Part shown: piece by piece, positions 48,670 through 60,405 of the stretch
How positions within the stretch are numbered: position 1 is the stretch's first letter
Layout: each line of letters begins with the position of its first letter
NCBI GenBank assembly: GCA_003993805.1
Contig: RSEF01000021.1
Span: 858,835-922,834, forward strand
Reading direction: 5' to 3'
DNA: 64,000 bases
From: Himantopus leucocephalus
Taxonomy: Eukaryota > Chordata > Aves > Charadriiformes > Recurvirostridae
The notes under the pieces: model-generated
What the model was told of the DNA's origin: nothing
The model's input: only the letters and a program-made list of their open reading frames with translations
Database searches by the model: none
Program-made: the position numbers and the translations under genes

Positions 48670-51600
48670 CCCCCCCCCCCAAATCTCTCAGCTTTAGCTG
48701 GATCCACAGCTAAACAGAAAATTCAAATACGGAACTTCAGTTTGTGCAGTGTCTCGATATTCACGCACGCACACAAGATCCTGAATGGATGTTACTTTCA
48801 TTACACATGCTTCTGGATTATCTTTCTTTTCCATTGAAATACGGGCTGTCTTTTGGGACCCAGCTAGGAGACAATGCTGCTTAACTGCTGTCAGCTGCTG
48901 CACTGGAATACCATGCCATCTGACAGACAAGGAAAACAATTCTTAATGTGTTTACCACCAACCGAGGTGCCAGAGGTTATCACCAGTGTTTGGTGTGTGT
49001 GGAAGACAAGCAAATAAGCAGACAAATGGTCTCTCACACAGTAAGCATCTTGGGAAACGGAGAAACAACATATTTGCGGAGTACTGTGCAGCCACCCGTC
49101 TGTATGTCTGCATTTCTAGATGTAAAGCTTATTTTCAAATTTATAAAAAGGGGATTTAAGAGAAATCATTAACACATCAGCAGGAAACCTGCGCTCTGCG
49201 TAAGCCCAAAGTTCTCCATCAATATACAAACAACATCTTTCCCTACTAGATTAAGGGGATACTAAAGTAACTTGGAGATAAGGCCTGTATTACTAGAAAT
49301 CATTTGACAGCAGAAACTTCAAGAAGACTTTACTTTGAAACTACTGCTTCCAGCAAGACCAGAAAACTTGGGAGATCACATTAGAATTAGAAAGTGCCTG
49401 CGTGCCGTGTCTGAGATTAAGCCACATACCTTTCCTTCCCCAAAAGGCTATTTGGATAGCAGACTTGGTTCAGCTTATTTACAGGTTTGCAGGTCATTTT
49501 TTAACTTGTCAAAACATATGCCAGGCATGTGTGCAGTAGCCAGATAATGTATCATTTAAGTAATTTCTGAAAACAACATGCAGAAACAAACATTTAATAC
49601 AGATGATTATCACTTATACTTTGATTTTGGCTTCATACTACTATCTTTGCATCACTGTATTTAATTACACTCCACATTTCCTTCATGATTCATCGTTGCA
49701 TAACAAACTAGATAGCCACTTTATGGGTGTGTTACAGGTTTGCACAATTAACTGTGTCTATTGGACTGGAAATGACGATTTGTATTAACTGAAAAGATCA
49801 TGTGGCTGCATAGTTTGTGGGTGTTGGTTTATTAGAATGGAAAGTGCCAATTAGAGAAGGAGAAAACAAAGACACGCTCATTATGTTTTAAAGAGAAGTA
49901 CCTATGACTTCCTGGAAATGTTAAAGTTTATCTGGGATAGGATTCCCAGTTGCTAAATTACAAAGAAAATTATTCTTCCTGTGTTCACGAGCACGTAGGA
50001 GCGGCAAAGGAGGAAGCACAGGCGACGGAGAGAGAACAAAACACGTAGCTATCCAGGAACAGGACCAGAGAGGAGTTTCCACGCCACAGCCACCTCCACC
50101 GTCGCCGCCACCTCCCGCCCCTGCCAAGCAGAGTCTGTGCCCGCTGCAGGCTGGCACATCGGTCACACAAACTGCAGCCGGCCGTGTGGACTCACTGGGG
50201 ACCAGCTGCTCTGCCCCGAGTCCCTAAAGACACTTAGCAGATCCTGGGAGGAAGAGAAGACGTTTCCACAAAGAAACGGTAGCTCCCAAACCTGCGGTGC
50301 CCCTGCGCAGGAAGAATGGGACCACGGTCTCAAGATGACAGCGACTCTGGGACTCGTGGACGCTGGGTTGTGGCCGTTCCGCAGGCCATGCGGGTGCAGC
50401 CTCACCACCCAGACCTCGCCCCACGGCTGTCCCCACAGAGCTCCTTCTGATGGGACAATGCTTCCAGTCACCCAACAGGAATACTTTTTTCCTCCCCATA
50501 TTTTAAGTTCAACAGCAAATTCAGCTCAATCACACTTTACAGTTCGCATCTACTTTCAGCCACTCCATCCCATTACCACAAATCTACGCTAAAAATGTAA
50601 AACTCAAATGCCTCTGAACTGACTAAAGGTTATATATTTGACTACAGTACTCACACCTTTTGATTAACCATTAGAAGGTGATGCTTATGACAGAACAAAC
50701 ACCATATAACTTAAGTAGTTAAAATCAAAGATGTGCTAAAAACTCAAGCTATTTAGCTGCTCAAAAAAGCTCCACCATCATTTGGATTCACCCGTCAAAT
50801 CAAGTGTGAAGTATTTCCCATGAATTTTCTGCAATGTACTTAAAACCAAGAAATTGCACAAATGAATTATCCCTTGTAAATGTCTTAAATTTGAACAAAG
50901 AAGAGAATTCAATTCAGAGTTTGAAAAAGTGCTTGATACATTCCCATGTGGTATATTAAAGGAGGACAAAGTATTTTTTTAGTTTTCTGGGTTTTGATGT
51001 TTGGTTGTTTGGTTGTTTTTTTTTTTTTGGGGGGGGGGGGAAGCAGAGAAAGACACAATCAGGTTATTCCCTTAATTTGCAATTTTATAATTCTATCCAT
51101 GTTTATGTGAGGTGCGAAGATACTGAAGAGCAGACCAAGACCCTCAAAAGGTCATATTTCTCACTCCTAAAAGCAGATTATTATTCCTACAGCATTAATA
51201 AATTCTGGCTTACCTTGGAATCCCCACCCCACTTCACAGCAGAGCCAATACACATAAAATATCAAGTGCACATCATGTAGAAATGCTCTCACAAGACTGT
51301 AAGCAATCAAGTAGCTTATTTTAAAGCAGTTATGTGCAAAGGTATCTGTCTGTCAGGATTTCCACTAACTGCCAGTCAAAACATCTCCAGCTTTGCTTTT
51401 CCCACCAGCTTGCCTTGGTGACAGCTGGAGATTCCAACAACTGCCACAAGGTTCAGAAGCACGAACCAACCCAGGAGTTTGCTCTGCAGTATTTCTCAGT
51501 GCCTTGAAACAAGGACTATGTGGGTGTTGGGTGCAAGCGCAAGAGGAATCTCATTTTCTGTCCAACTACATCAAGCTGGGGGATGAAGTTAGTAAATCAA

Positions 51601-54600
51601 ACACTAAGAAAAAAAGGGGGAGACAAGACAGGAGATAAAAAGAGATTGTGAAATGTTGTACAAAAAGTTTGTTGAGAATTACTGTGATCACACCAGCTTT
51701 TTCCCCTTCTTCTAATCTACTTGCAGCCTGTGCTGCTATGCACAAGCGCAGTTAAGACCTGTCTGGTACACACATGCATATCTACGTACACATTCATATG
51801 ACCTACATGTGTAAGAGTGAAAAGCTGTTCTCTTACCTCAATTTTTGAGATGCCCAATGTGAACTGTTTTGAGACAACCTGATCTTAAAGGCATGACCTT
51901 AGTTTTTTCTCTAAACCTCACAAAGTTTATTTAGATCAACACATATAAATCCTTAACTAGACACAGGGGACCAGAGATACCAACATTTAAAAATACTTCT
52001 AAATAAATATTTTAAATATCAGCTATGTTGATTAATCTTTTTTCCAACAAAATCATTAGGTTCTGTAGTGCTCGGCTTCTCAGAAAATTAGTGTTTTATT
52101 AGTAGGCACAAAGATGCACTCAGGTAAGTAAGCGTTAGGCTCTGGAATTAAAGATATCATTCATAAATAGACATTAAAAACACATGTCAGATTTTGACAT
52201 GACAAAAAAACAGAAGCAAGTTCAGCAAGTCTCACTTTGTTGGGGATGTCTGTAGCAAGGGATCAGTAATCAGCAAATACAAGCATACATCTCAAAATAT
52301 AAATGCTCAGCAGACTGTTGTATCCCCTTCCACATACCCTATATAGGCAGAATCTCAAATACGAATAAAATTGACTTTATGCTAGTTGGGAATCAAGTTA
52401 CCGAACTATTAATTTCTACAATGATACACTTAGAATTGTTTCCAAATACCATTTCTATATATATATAGCTTTTCAACTGAAATTACTGGTTCAGAATGAG
52501 AACCAGCTGAGCTTTATCCCCACTGTCCTTCCTGCTCAATCTGCTCTTACCTCCCTGGTTCACCAAAGCCACACACTATTCCACCTTCATATCTTGTAAA
52601 ACCTATGGAATCTCCTTCCCCTGCTTTCAGAGGTCTTACAAATACCCACCTGATACATAAGGCATCCCAAGCTTCCCTGGGTTATGTTTTTAACAGCATG
52701 CTATACTTCTAGGCTCTCAGTTTTGCTTACTATTTATTTTGTAGAGATCCTAAGGCACGCCTATTGATGATACTCCATAAATAAACAATTTTATCAAAAG
52801 AACAGCCCATGCCATTGCCTTTAATGGCTAAAGAGGATAGAACAAGCCACAGGAAAAGGCACAAAGAAAGCAAAGAGCTGACTGCTACCATTCTTTCCAA
52901 TCTCAGTGAAGCCTACAATTATGACTGTAAAAGACTGATGACTTCTAGGCTTGCCAATACAAAATACCCAAAAGCTATAGGTGCTGACAATATTTAGTTA
53001 TTTTTCAAGAGTTCTTGTTCAGTCTTGACAAACAAGGGTCTGGCCACAGCAATCCACACACCTCACGCTGTGCAACGCAACACGGTGACCGCAACAGAAA
53101 AAGCACACTGAAAAAGAAACAGCATAATAGACAAAGGTAACAGAATATGACATGTTCTTGGGAAGGATGAAAAGGAACTTCAGCCGTGCTGCAGACCCTA
53201 ACGCTGCACGTGGGTAGATTCTTGGAACTTCCCCCAAACTGTCATTATGTGTAATACTACACTTGTGTGAAACCCTGTGCCTAAAGGGCATAAAAACACA
53301 GCTGAGCCGCTCGGCTGACAGCAAGCCCTCTGGCTCCGCAAGGAGGGAGATGGGGTGCAACAGGGCAGTTAGACTGGGATTTGAGTCAGCTCCTCTCTTT
53401 CTGCTGGTCCGCCCAGCACCCTGCAGTGGAGCGTCTCTCAACACTGCCCTTAAAGCATCCAATCTAACAGGAATTAAGTGAGCTCTGGGTATTTCACCAG
53501 ACTACAGCTCGGCTTCCTGATGACCAGTTTACGTGCCTGAGAGCAAGAATGAACTCAGCCTGGGAGGACTTTATAACAATGTCCCTACAGCAGCAGGATG
53601 GACGTAACATTTCTGTGAGGCATTCAAATATTACAGAATGGATGTTAAAAAACAGATGTGGCTATGGCCATTTCTGGGAAACACAAGTGTGAACAACCAG
53701 CTATTTTTAATTTATCAAGTTCCATTCCAGCCTAAGCTGCTACAGAATGTGTGTCAATCTTTGTGCCCTTTTTTGATCTCTTCCCTTACTCAGTTTATGC
53801 TTATGTACTGAAAAAGTCTGAGCACATGATTACCCCATCCAGGCAACATGCCTTTGAAATGGCTTTTTAATCTAGACTCTCCACTCCCTGACAGACTGAC
53901 TTTTGCAGTATGTCTGTATTTGCTGTCTAGACACTTGAATATGCTAACCTCTAATTTAGCCCTCCTTTACTGACCCATGGGTTTCCTCCCTTCTGTGGGT
54001 CTTCTGGCTAAACTGGAAATGCAACACACTCATTCTGCCCTATACCTGCCTGGTGTAACTGCATTCATACAAATCTGACCAGTGAAGCAAGCAAGTTCAC
54101 AGCAATTCATTCACAGCAATGACAAAGCCATACACTGAGAAAGTTTTGTAGTGCTCTCCTAATCCTGTTCCCCTCTGTGCTGTCTCCAAACTCAAAGAAC
54201 AGCGCACGCAGTCCTTTCCTGGAAGCATTCAGGACACATCTGCAGAGACAAGGACTTGAGCTGCGTCTTGTAAACAGAATTAAATCATCGCGTACCCAGT
54301 AACATAGGCAGAAAATGATGGAAGAGTCCGACTGAAATATGAAAGGGAGAAAAAAAATACAGATGCATCCTAACAGCAGCCATACTGCCTCAAATCCCAA
54401 AGTCCACCTAACCCAATATTGCCCTAGCATGGGGAAAAAAAGGAAATAAGAGATGTTCAGGGCGGTGGGCAACGTTCTCTCCCAGCTCCCAGCAGTCTGA
54501 TACAAGGTACTTTTGCTACAGCCTTAATTGATTTTTCTTTCATCAGGCTCTCTGTGCCTAGTTTTTGAAGCCATGTAAAACTTTTGGCATTTGCAGCCAG

Positions 54601-57600
54601 TTCAGACAGAGATGTAATCAAGGTACACAGATGAGAGCTCACAAAAGCCATACTGTACTTCCACTTTAGATAGTATGTTTGCATCACAAACCACTTCCAT
54701 ATGCCCGAAGCATAAAAGATTTGCTATCTGTGTCAGTTTCTACAGACAACTTAAGAGGCAATTTAGCATTATCCAATTGCTTTAAAGTCTTGTATAGGGT
54801 GAATTTGCACAAAGCCTGAGTAAAGGCCGCTGTGTGAGGCTGAATTTCAGCTTCAGGTCTGCACAGCAGTATATTGTTTCCCTTGCAATGGGAGAGTCTG
54901 TACTGTTACTCTGTGGATACACCTTACACTCACACTCTTGTCTCTGCCCCTTCCTTGCACACCTACACATCTTCCTCTATCCCACAGTTAAGTACCATGG
55001 TACACTGTACAACAGCCCCTGTACAGTAAGAATAGAAGACACATAAAGTTTAACTGCTTGTAGTTTGGGCAATATGATTTCTCCACTCATGTACCAGCAC
55101 ATGCGTTTACCACCGCTGCACCAGTCGCTGACTTGCTATTCGTTCAGTGAGACTGCAGCAATTCCAATGTGTCCCGTATCTATTGTTTTTTCCCCTCGAA
55201 TTAACAGATGCTCGAGTTTATTTCCCTCACTTCAGGGTGACAGATGTTCAAAACTTAGGTAACTAAGAATTTTATTATCTGTGTACTTTGTTTACGTTGT
55301 CATAATGCACGCATCACTTGAGAAAGAGTACCACGCAGACTCCTTAACCTCAATATTCACACGTAGATCCACTCTGTCAGACTACCATAAAACAGAAGAT
55401 AAAGACCTGAATAAGACCTACGAACCCAAACGATGTAATGATCGCACACAGTTTAACTTCTACTGTGCACATCTTGATTTTGTTTGAGATAAAGGCTGTG
55501 ATTTTTAAGAGATAAGAGGGACATGACAACTCATTCATTTTGGAAGTCAGTCTCCAAGCCATGTCCGATGTGTTGAATCTACGGTAATGATAGAATTCAG
55601 GACTTCTCATGATGGAAAGATTTATTCATAGACCATTTTCTGCATTGCTTTTTGTAGGCTTGCTTCTCCCAAGGAATCCCTTACTAAAGGGTTCATAAAG
55701 GCTACATCTGAAATAACTAAAGTGACAGATGGTCTCAGCTCTGCAGAAGCACCTCTGGAGGTGCTGTAGAAGCGTATCTACACCACCCTCATCCATGTAA
55801 CTAGTCATGCAAAAACTAGCACCACAGCATCCAACTTACACTTTGTTTACCTCTCTTCAGAAAAGCTTTTCCTCTCTGATGATTTACCACAATTACCTTT
55901 TCTAGTCATTAACAAGGCAGAAGAATGTCTAAGCTACTCATTCCTTTTCAGGTAACCAGAGCAGAGGCACTGTTACCAGAAAACACGGAAAAAGATCCCA
56001 AGCTTCCTGCTCAAGAGCAGCTGCCACAAATAAGCAAGGATTAAGCAATAATACAGCAGCAGCTACTGTAAAACAAAGTTATTGTTTATAGAAGTTGGCT
56101 CACCAAAAAAATTACAACGACCTAGAGAATGACCATACAAGAGCTATATCAGACATTCTATATTACAAGTATGTATCTATTACTTCCTGTGTTAGTCTTC
56201 CAGTATGAAGTTTTACTTCCATCATTTTCTAGCTTCCTAAGGAGATTCTGCCTTTCACTTCTCCAGGTGCTGCCTTTCTCCGTCTTTCTGTTTATGCCTT
56301 TCTCCTCTCAAGACAAACAGAAATAGTAACCAAAAATTTTAAGTGTTGAAACTGGGAAACATCAAGTGAACCTGGATCATTGAAAAGGCATACGCTGCAA
56401 ACAAGCTAGAAATAGGACAACTCTGATCAAAGGACATCCAGTATCAGAGGGATTCCCTCTGCAAAGGGAATTCTTGAATGAAAGGAAGTATCATGAATGA
56501 AAGTCCATGATATTTTTTTTTTCAGAGAATTCAGACATTTCATTTATTAAGCAGACAAGTCTGCTATCCATCTCCAAAACAGGGTACAAAAGAGGTTTAA
56601 AGCATCTTGTAATACTACCTGAGCTGTTTTTTAGCACGCTTGTTTTTAACTAGTATTAACCAAACAGGATGTCCAAGATTACTTAGGAGTTAGTCTTTGG
56701 GGCAATTAGCAAATTGCAAAGAGTGGTTTACACATGCCTACAGAACTGTGAGTCCTAAAATAACTTCACATTGCAAAGAAGGGAGAGAAATGAGAATGTA
56801 ACTATTGGTACAGAATTTGTTTTCCTTTGTGCACAAGTCAGCACAGAAACTATTACACGTGACACCATTACTAAACATTTTTATTCAGTAGAACAATCAG
56901 AAATTTAAGGCAGTGGAGGTTTAGTTGTGGGGGGAAAAAGGAGGGGAAAAGGGGGGAGCCTTTCTTCTCAACACATATATCCAACCAGGACAATTGAAAC
57001 CTAAGATAACTCATGTTGCATGCACAGTTTATCCCCAGAAACAATTAGTCACAGTCTTCAAGTCCAGAGCAAAAGAAGAACAGAAAGCATTTGGAAAAAG
57101 TCTTTGAGCACGTACAGCTCAGCGCAAGCCATCATCAGTAGCTGCTGCCCCCTCTAAGCATTGTCCAGAACTCAACAGAGTGCAGTCTCACCATTAACAG
57201 TGTGCCCTAAGTCATCAAAAACACAAAACTTTACTCGTCTGCTCTCCTCCTTTCTTTTGACGCCTTCCACTCCCCCTTATATTCTTTTCACTTTCTCTCA
57301 TCTGCATAACATGTCCAGTCAACTTCAGAGGACCTCCTCATTTCTGACATCCACAAAAAAAAACCACCCCACACCAGAAATCTCTCTTGGTTTATATTCC
57401 TTCCCTTTCTTCTGCCATCACCCTCACTTGTACAGCAATACAGCAGTTCTTAGCATACAAATATGCCGCAGGAAAGCTTACTGTCCCTAAGAACAAGGGC
57501 AGATGGGGGACCTTCACCATAGGTCAACAGAAACCCCAAAAGAGAAAGCAGAAGTCAACTGCAGGCATGCACCACATCGTGCAGTGAAATCAAGCATTCT

Positions 57601-57940
57601 TCCCTCTTAGCAGTATTAATAACTATTCCAGCTCAACAAGTATAGTGGACGTATTGTGTTAATCCTATTGTGAGCAACTCTCAGTGCTGGGAGTTTTAGA
57701 GTCCCACACTGACATTTCTTTCTCCAACAAAGAAATGATTGCACCGACAGCAAAACTGATCAAAAACCACGTTCGCATTGTTGATGCTGTAATAAACAGT
57801 ACCACCTGCAAATGCTCACAAAACAGTCTTTACATGGTAGCTTTCACTGAGAATCCTACTGCTCTAACCACTGTTTTGCCATCACAAATGTGAAGTCTAG
57901 ACACAAAACACACAGTCACAGCTGCGATAACCCGCGTATG
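48670..57940. other. Long AT-rich stretch without secure genes
   Basis: Contains homopolymers (T14 then G12 at about 51,017-51,042), a TA microsatellite near 52,457-52,468 and a moderately GC-rich block at 49,985-50,430. Open frames at 50,137-50,592, 52,809-52,997, 53,019-53,462, 54,107-54,505 and 55,281-55,487 lack convincing exon boundaries. The plus frame at 52,809 (KEDRTSHRKRHKESKELT) has protein-like charge and a donor-like GTAAAAG inside it, but its acceptor is poor. Confidence 0.45.
51017..51042. repeat. Poly-T then poly-G tract
   Basis: About fourteen T are followed by about twelve G, preceded by GGTTGTTT repeats. The G-run could form a quadruplex, and run lengths in assemblies are often wrong. 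It interrupts the open frame at 51,005-51,280. Confidence 0.8.
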
Positions 57941-58915
57941 ACTACTCAAGATGCCCAATAAGTCATCATCACACGCGAAGACGGATTTATTTCAACGCGA
58001 AGTTCAGGAACGCGGACATTCACAGCAGCGACTCCTGCAACGGCGAGAGCGTTGGTGCTTTTTTCCTTCTGGCGACACCGGAGGACGCGCGCTCCCCGTG
58101 ACCGCAAACCCCCCGCACCCCGAACGCGGGGCACGGGCCGGCCCCGCCGCAGGCCCGCATCGAGGGGGAGCGGAGCGCGGGGCCGACCCTCCGGGCTCCC
58201 CACCGCCCGAGGCGCGGGGCCCGCGGCACGCCCCCGCCGCGGGACCGCCGGCTGCGGGCCCGGGGCGGGAGAGCGAGCGCTCCCCGGCGGCGGCGGGGGA
58301 AGCATCCCGGGGGACCGGCTCCCGCCCGCCCCCAGCCCCGCCGGTGCGGCGAGGCGCGCGGCTCTCCCCGCGGAGCGCGCCCTGCGCGGCAGCCGAGCGG
58401 GGTGACCGGCCCCGGCAGCGTCGGGAACGGGAGCCGGGCGGGCCGGGGCGCCATCCCCCGGCACAGGCGGACGCGCGGAAGGACACCGGCCCAGGGGAGC
58501 GCGGCGCTCTGCAGGGCCGGAGCGTGAGCCCCGCGGGGCCGCCGTCCCCAGCGGTTCCTCACTCGCGNGGCCCCCCCCCCCCCCGCCCCGGTCACCGCCG
58601 CCCGGAGCGCGCTGGGGGAAGGCGCCTCTCGTTCAGCACGGAGGCGGCGGGCCCCGCAGGCCCGGGCGGGGGGCGGCGGAGGCGAGGGCGGAGCCGCGCC
58701 GGCAGCGCCGCCCGGAGGGCGCAGCGGCGGCCGTTCCCGCAGACAGGAGCGGAGAGCGCTGCCGGCTCGCAGGCTCCTGCCGGGGCCCGCTGCACCCCCG
58801 CCCGTGCCCGGCAAGGCCCGCGCCCTCCCGCCGGGAAACCGCCACAGCACCTTTACCGGCCCACGCGCGGCCATCGCCCCTTTAAGACTTTCCACGACGA
58901 GAGCATAACGTGCGG

Positions 58916-58965
58916 AGGGGCGGGGCCGGGCGGAACTCGCTGGCGGCTCCGCCCCCCAGTATAAG
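58916..58965 (+). promoter_or_regulatory. GC box and TATA-like core promoter
   Basis: GAGGGGCGGGGCCGGG at 58,916-58,931 is a consensus GC (Sp1) box. TATAAG at 58,960-58,965 lies about 30 bases upstream of GCAGTGACCGG (around 58,989), where transcription would be expected to begin. A TATA element within a CpG island is the less common promoter class. Orientation fits the donor at 59,077. Confidence 0.5.
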
Positions 58966-58989
58966 AAGGGCGGGCGGCGGGCGGCGCGG

Positions 58990-59076
58990 CAGTGACCGGA
59001 CGCTGTGGCGGCTCGGCGCATGCGTGTCGCGCCGGCGGCCGCGCGGGGACATGCGGAGCTGCGCGACGCTTTGGGG
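58990..59076 (+). other. Probable first exon of a rightward gene
   Basis: The exon is bounded on the right by a consensus donor, TTTGGGG/GTGAGT, at 59,076/59,077, and on the left by the start point predicted from the TATA element. Two ATGs lie inside. ATG 59,020 reads MRVAPAAARGHAELRDALG and reaches the donor at a codon boundary. ATG 59,051 reads MRSCATLW and leaves two bases. Either could be the initiator, or the exon may be untranslated leader. No family was recognised. The gene would continue beyond 64,000. Confidence 0.5.
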
Positions 59077-59484
59077 GTGAGTGACGGCCTCGCGGCGGCA
59101 CCTCCCGCCGCACCGTGCTCGCGCCGCTCGTTGCCATGGCGGCGGGGCGCCCCTCGCTGCCGCGGCCTGCCGAGGCCGCTCCCGCCCGCCGCGCACCTGA
59201 GCCGCCCGGCAGGGCTCGGCCGCGGCCGCCCCGTACCTGCCGCGCCAGGCCCCGCCGCCGGGGAGAGGAGCGGGGGCCGGTGCGGGCGGCCGCCGGCATC
59301 CGCGGCTGGCCCGGGCTCGGCCGGGCCGCGGCGCCAGGGCTGGCCGGGCCCCTGGCGTGGAGCCGCGGTTCCGGCGCGGCGCGGCCCACGCCAGCGGGCG
59401 CGGGGGGAGGCGGCGGGCCGCGGGCCCGGGAGGCGCGCCGGGGAGGAGCGGGAGCGCGTTGTCTGCCCCTGTGCTGGCGGGGGC

Positions 59485-59505
59485 GGGGGGGGGGCACCGG
59501 GGGCC
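59485..59505 (+). repeat. G-run, quadruplex-prone
   Basis: A GGGGGCGGGGGGGGG-type run is followed by CACCGGGGGCCC within the first intron side of the CpG island. Four G-tracts within about 30 bases meet the usual G-quadruplex pattern. Confidence 0.6.
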
Positions 59506-60292
59506 CAGAGCCGCCGCCGAGCCGCTTACCTGCGGGGTCGGGCCGGGAGGCGTCTCGGGGGCCATCCCCGCCGGGCGGCAGCAGCCCCTCCGGGCGGGAC
59601 CCGCCCGCCGCCAGCGGAGCCCGCGGCCGCGCTGTTGGAGGTGAAGGCGGCGTTGCTGCGCGCTTCCGTCCTGACCCGGGATGGTATCGGTGTGTCCTCT
59701 CGTTCGCCTCCGAGCTGTGCTCCTGTGCGTGAACGGAGACCCAGGCTCTGCGCTTCGCACTCTAATTTAGGATGGCTTAATTTAGAGTAAACCTTTCTTC
59801 ATCACTTAATACCCCAGTACACATTTACCCTCGGTTTTCTAAAATAGCCAGTCTGTGGTGTTTAAATCTGGAGACACCACTGTGCCCTTCAAGTATTTAC
59901 AGTGCATCTCTGGATGCGTGTGCCTGCTGTGGACGCGCACTAGGTCAAAGCGAGCGGTCTGGAGCGACGCCAAGACTTCAGTGGTCTCGTGTCACTAGCG
60001 CGCAGACTGAGGACCTTATGCAGTATTGCTGAAGCAATAAGCAAGAAAATCGTTGTGCTTGATCGAAAGATAACAATTATATTGATTAACTGGATGGGAA
60101 AGGCTGTGGGGGCAAGGTCACTTTGGCGATACTTTAATCTTTGTCATGCTGGAATGACAGGTGAAGAATGCCTCTGCATCACAAACACATTTGTGAATTG
60201 CATTTATAAGCCAGTAAAACTTTGAAAGAGGAAACCAAACTGCTCAATTCACACATGTTACTTTCTGCACAAACCTATTTTTCTTTCCTTAG

Positions 60293-60405
60293 CACCTTTT
60301 GAGGGTGCATATGTTCTTGGTGAAGTCCTTCGTCTGCCATCCTCTGCAATACAGGAATTATTTCAGAGGAAAACAGTTCCACTTCTCTGTAGTGGAAAAC
60401 AAAAT
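60293..60405 (+). CDS. Weak exon candidate
   Basis: A very strong acceptor (ATTTTTCTTTCCTTAG) ends at 60,292. One frame then reads PFEGAYVLGEVLRLPSSAIQ, ELFQRKTVPLLCSGKQN and a TAA at 60,403. Internal donors at CTTG/GTGAAG (60,319) or TCT/GTAGTG (about 60,390) are possible. Its start phase (two bases before the first codon) does not match the 59,020 or 59,051 frames directly, so another exon would have to intervene or the first exon be non-coding. Family unrecognised. Confidence 0.2.

Larger units (their letters stand above)
57970..59680. promoter_or_regulatory. Large CpG island, probable promoter
   Basis: About 1.7 kb of very GC-rich, CpG-dense sequence with sharp edges on both sides. All six frames are open for long stretches (for example 57,951-58,964 plus and 58,020-59,021 minus). 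These are Arg/Pro/Gly/Ala strings caused by composition and by scarcity of stop codons, not proteins. An N at 58,567 sits in a poly-C run. Core promoter elements at 58,916-58,965 and a donor at 59,077 point to rightward transcription. A divergent leftward transcript is plausible for such an island but unsupported by a clear splice site. Confidence 0.88.

Noticed and set aside
48280..48713. Open frames on both strands here
   Set aside because: Explained by an ancient CR1 copy.
52809..52997. 62-codon plus frame with a charged, protein-like sequence
   Set aside because: Poor acceptor, no partner exon, no recognised family. Kept only as a caution that chance frames here can look convincing.
55281..55487. 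68-codon plus frame ending in a charged segment
   Set aside because: No acceptor or donor fits the frame, so it is treated as chance.
57951..59790. Long open frames on both strands (up to 337 codons) in the CpG island
   Set aside because: They are Arg/Pro/Gly/Ala strings in every frame, caused by GC-rich DNA with few stop codons. No frame stands out, and one crosses an N.
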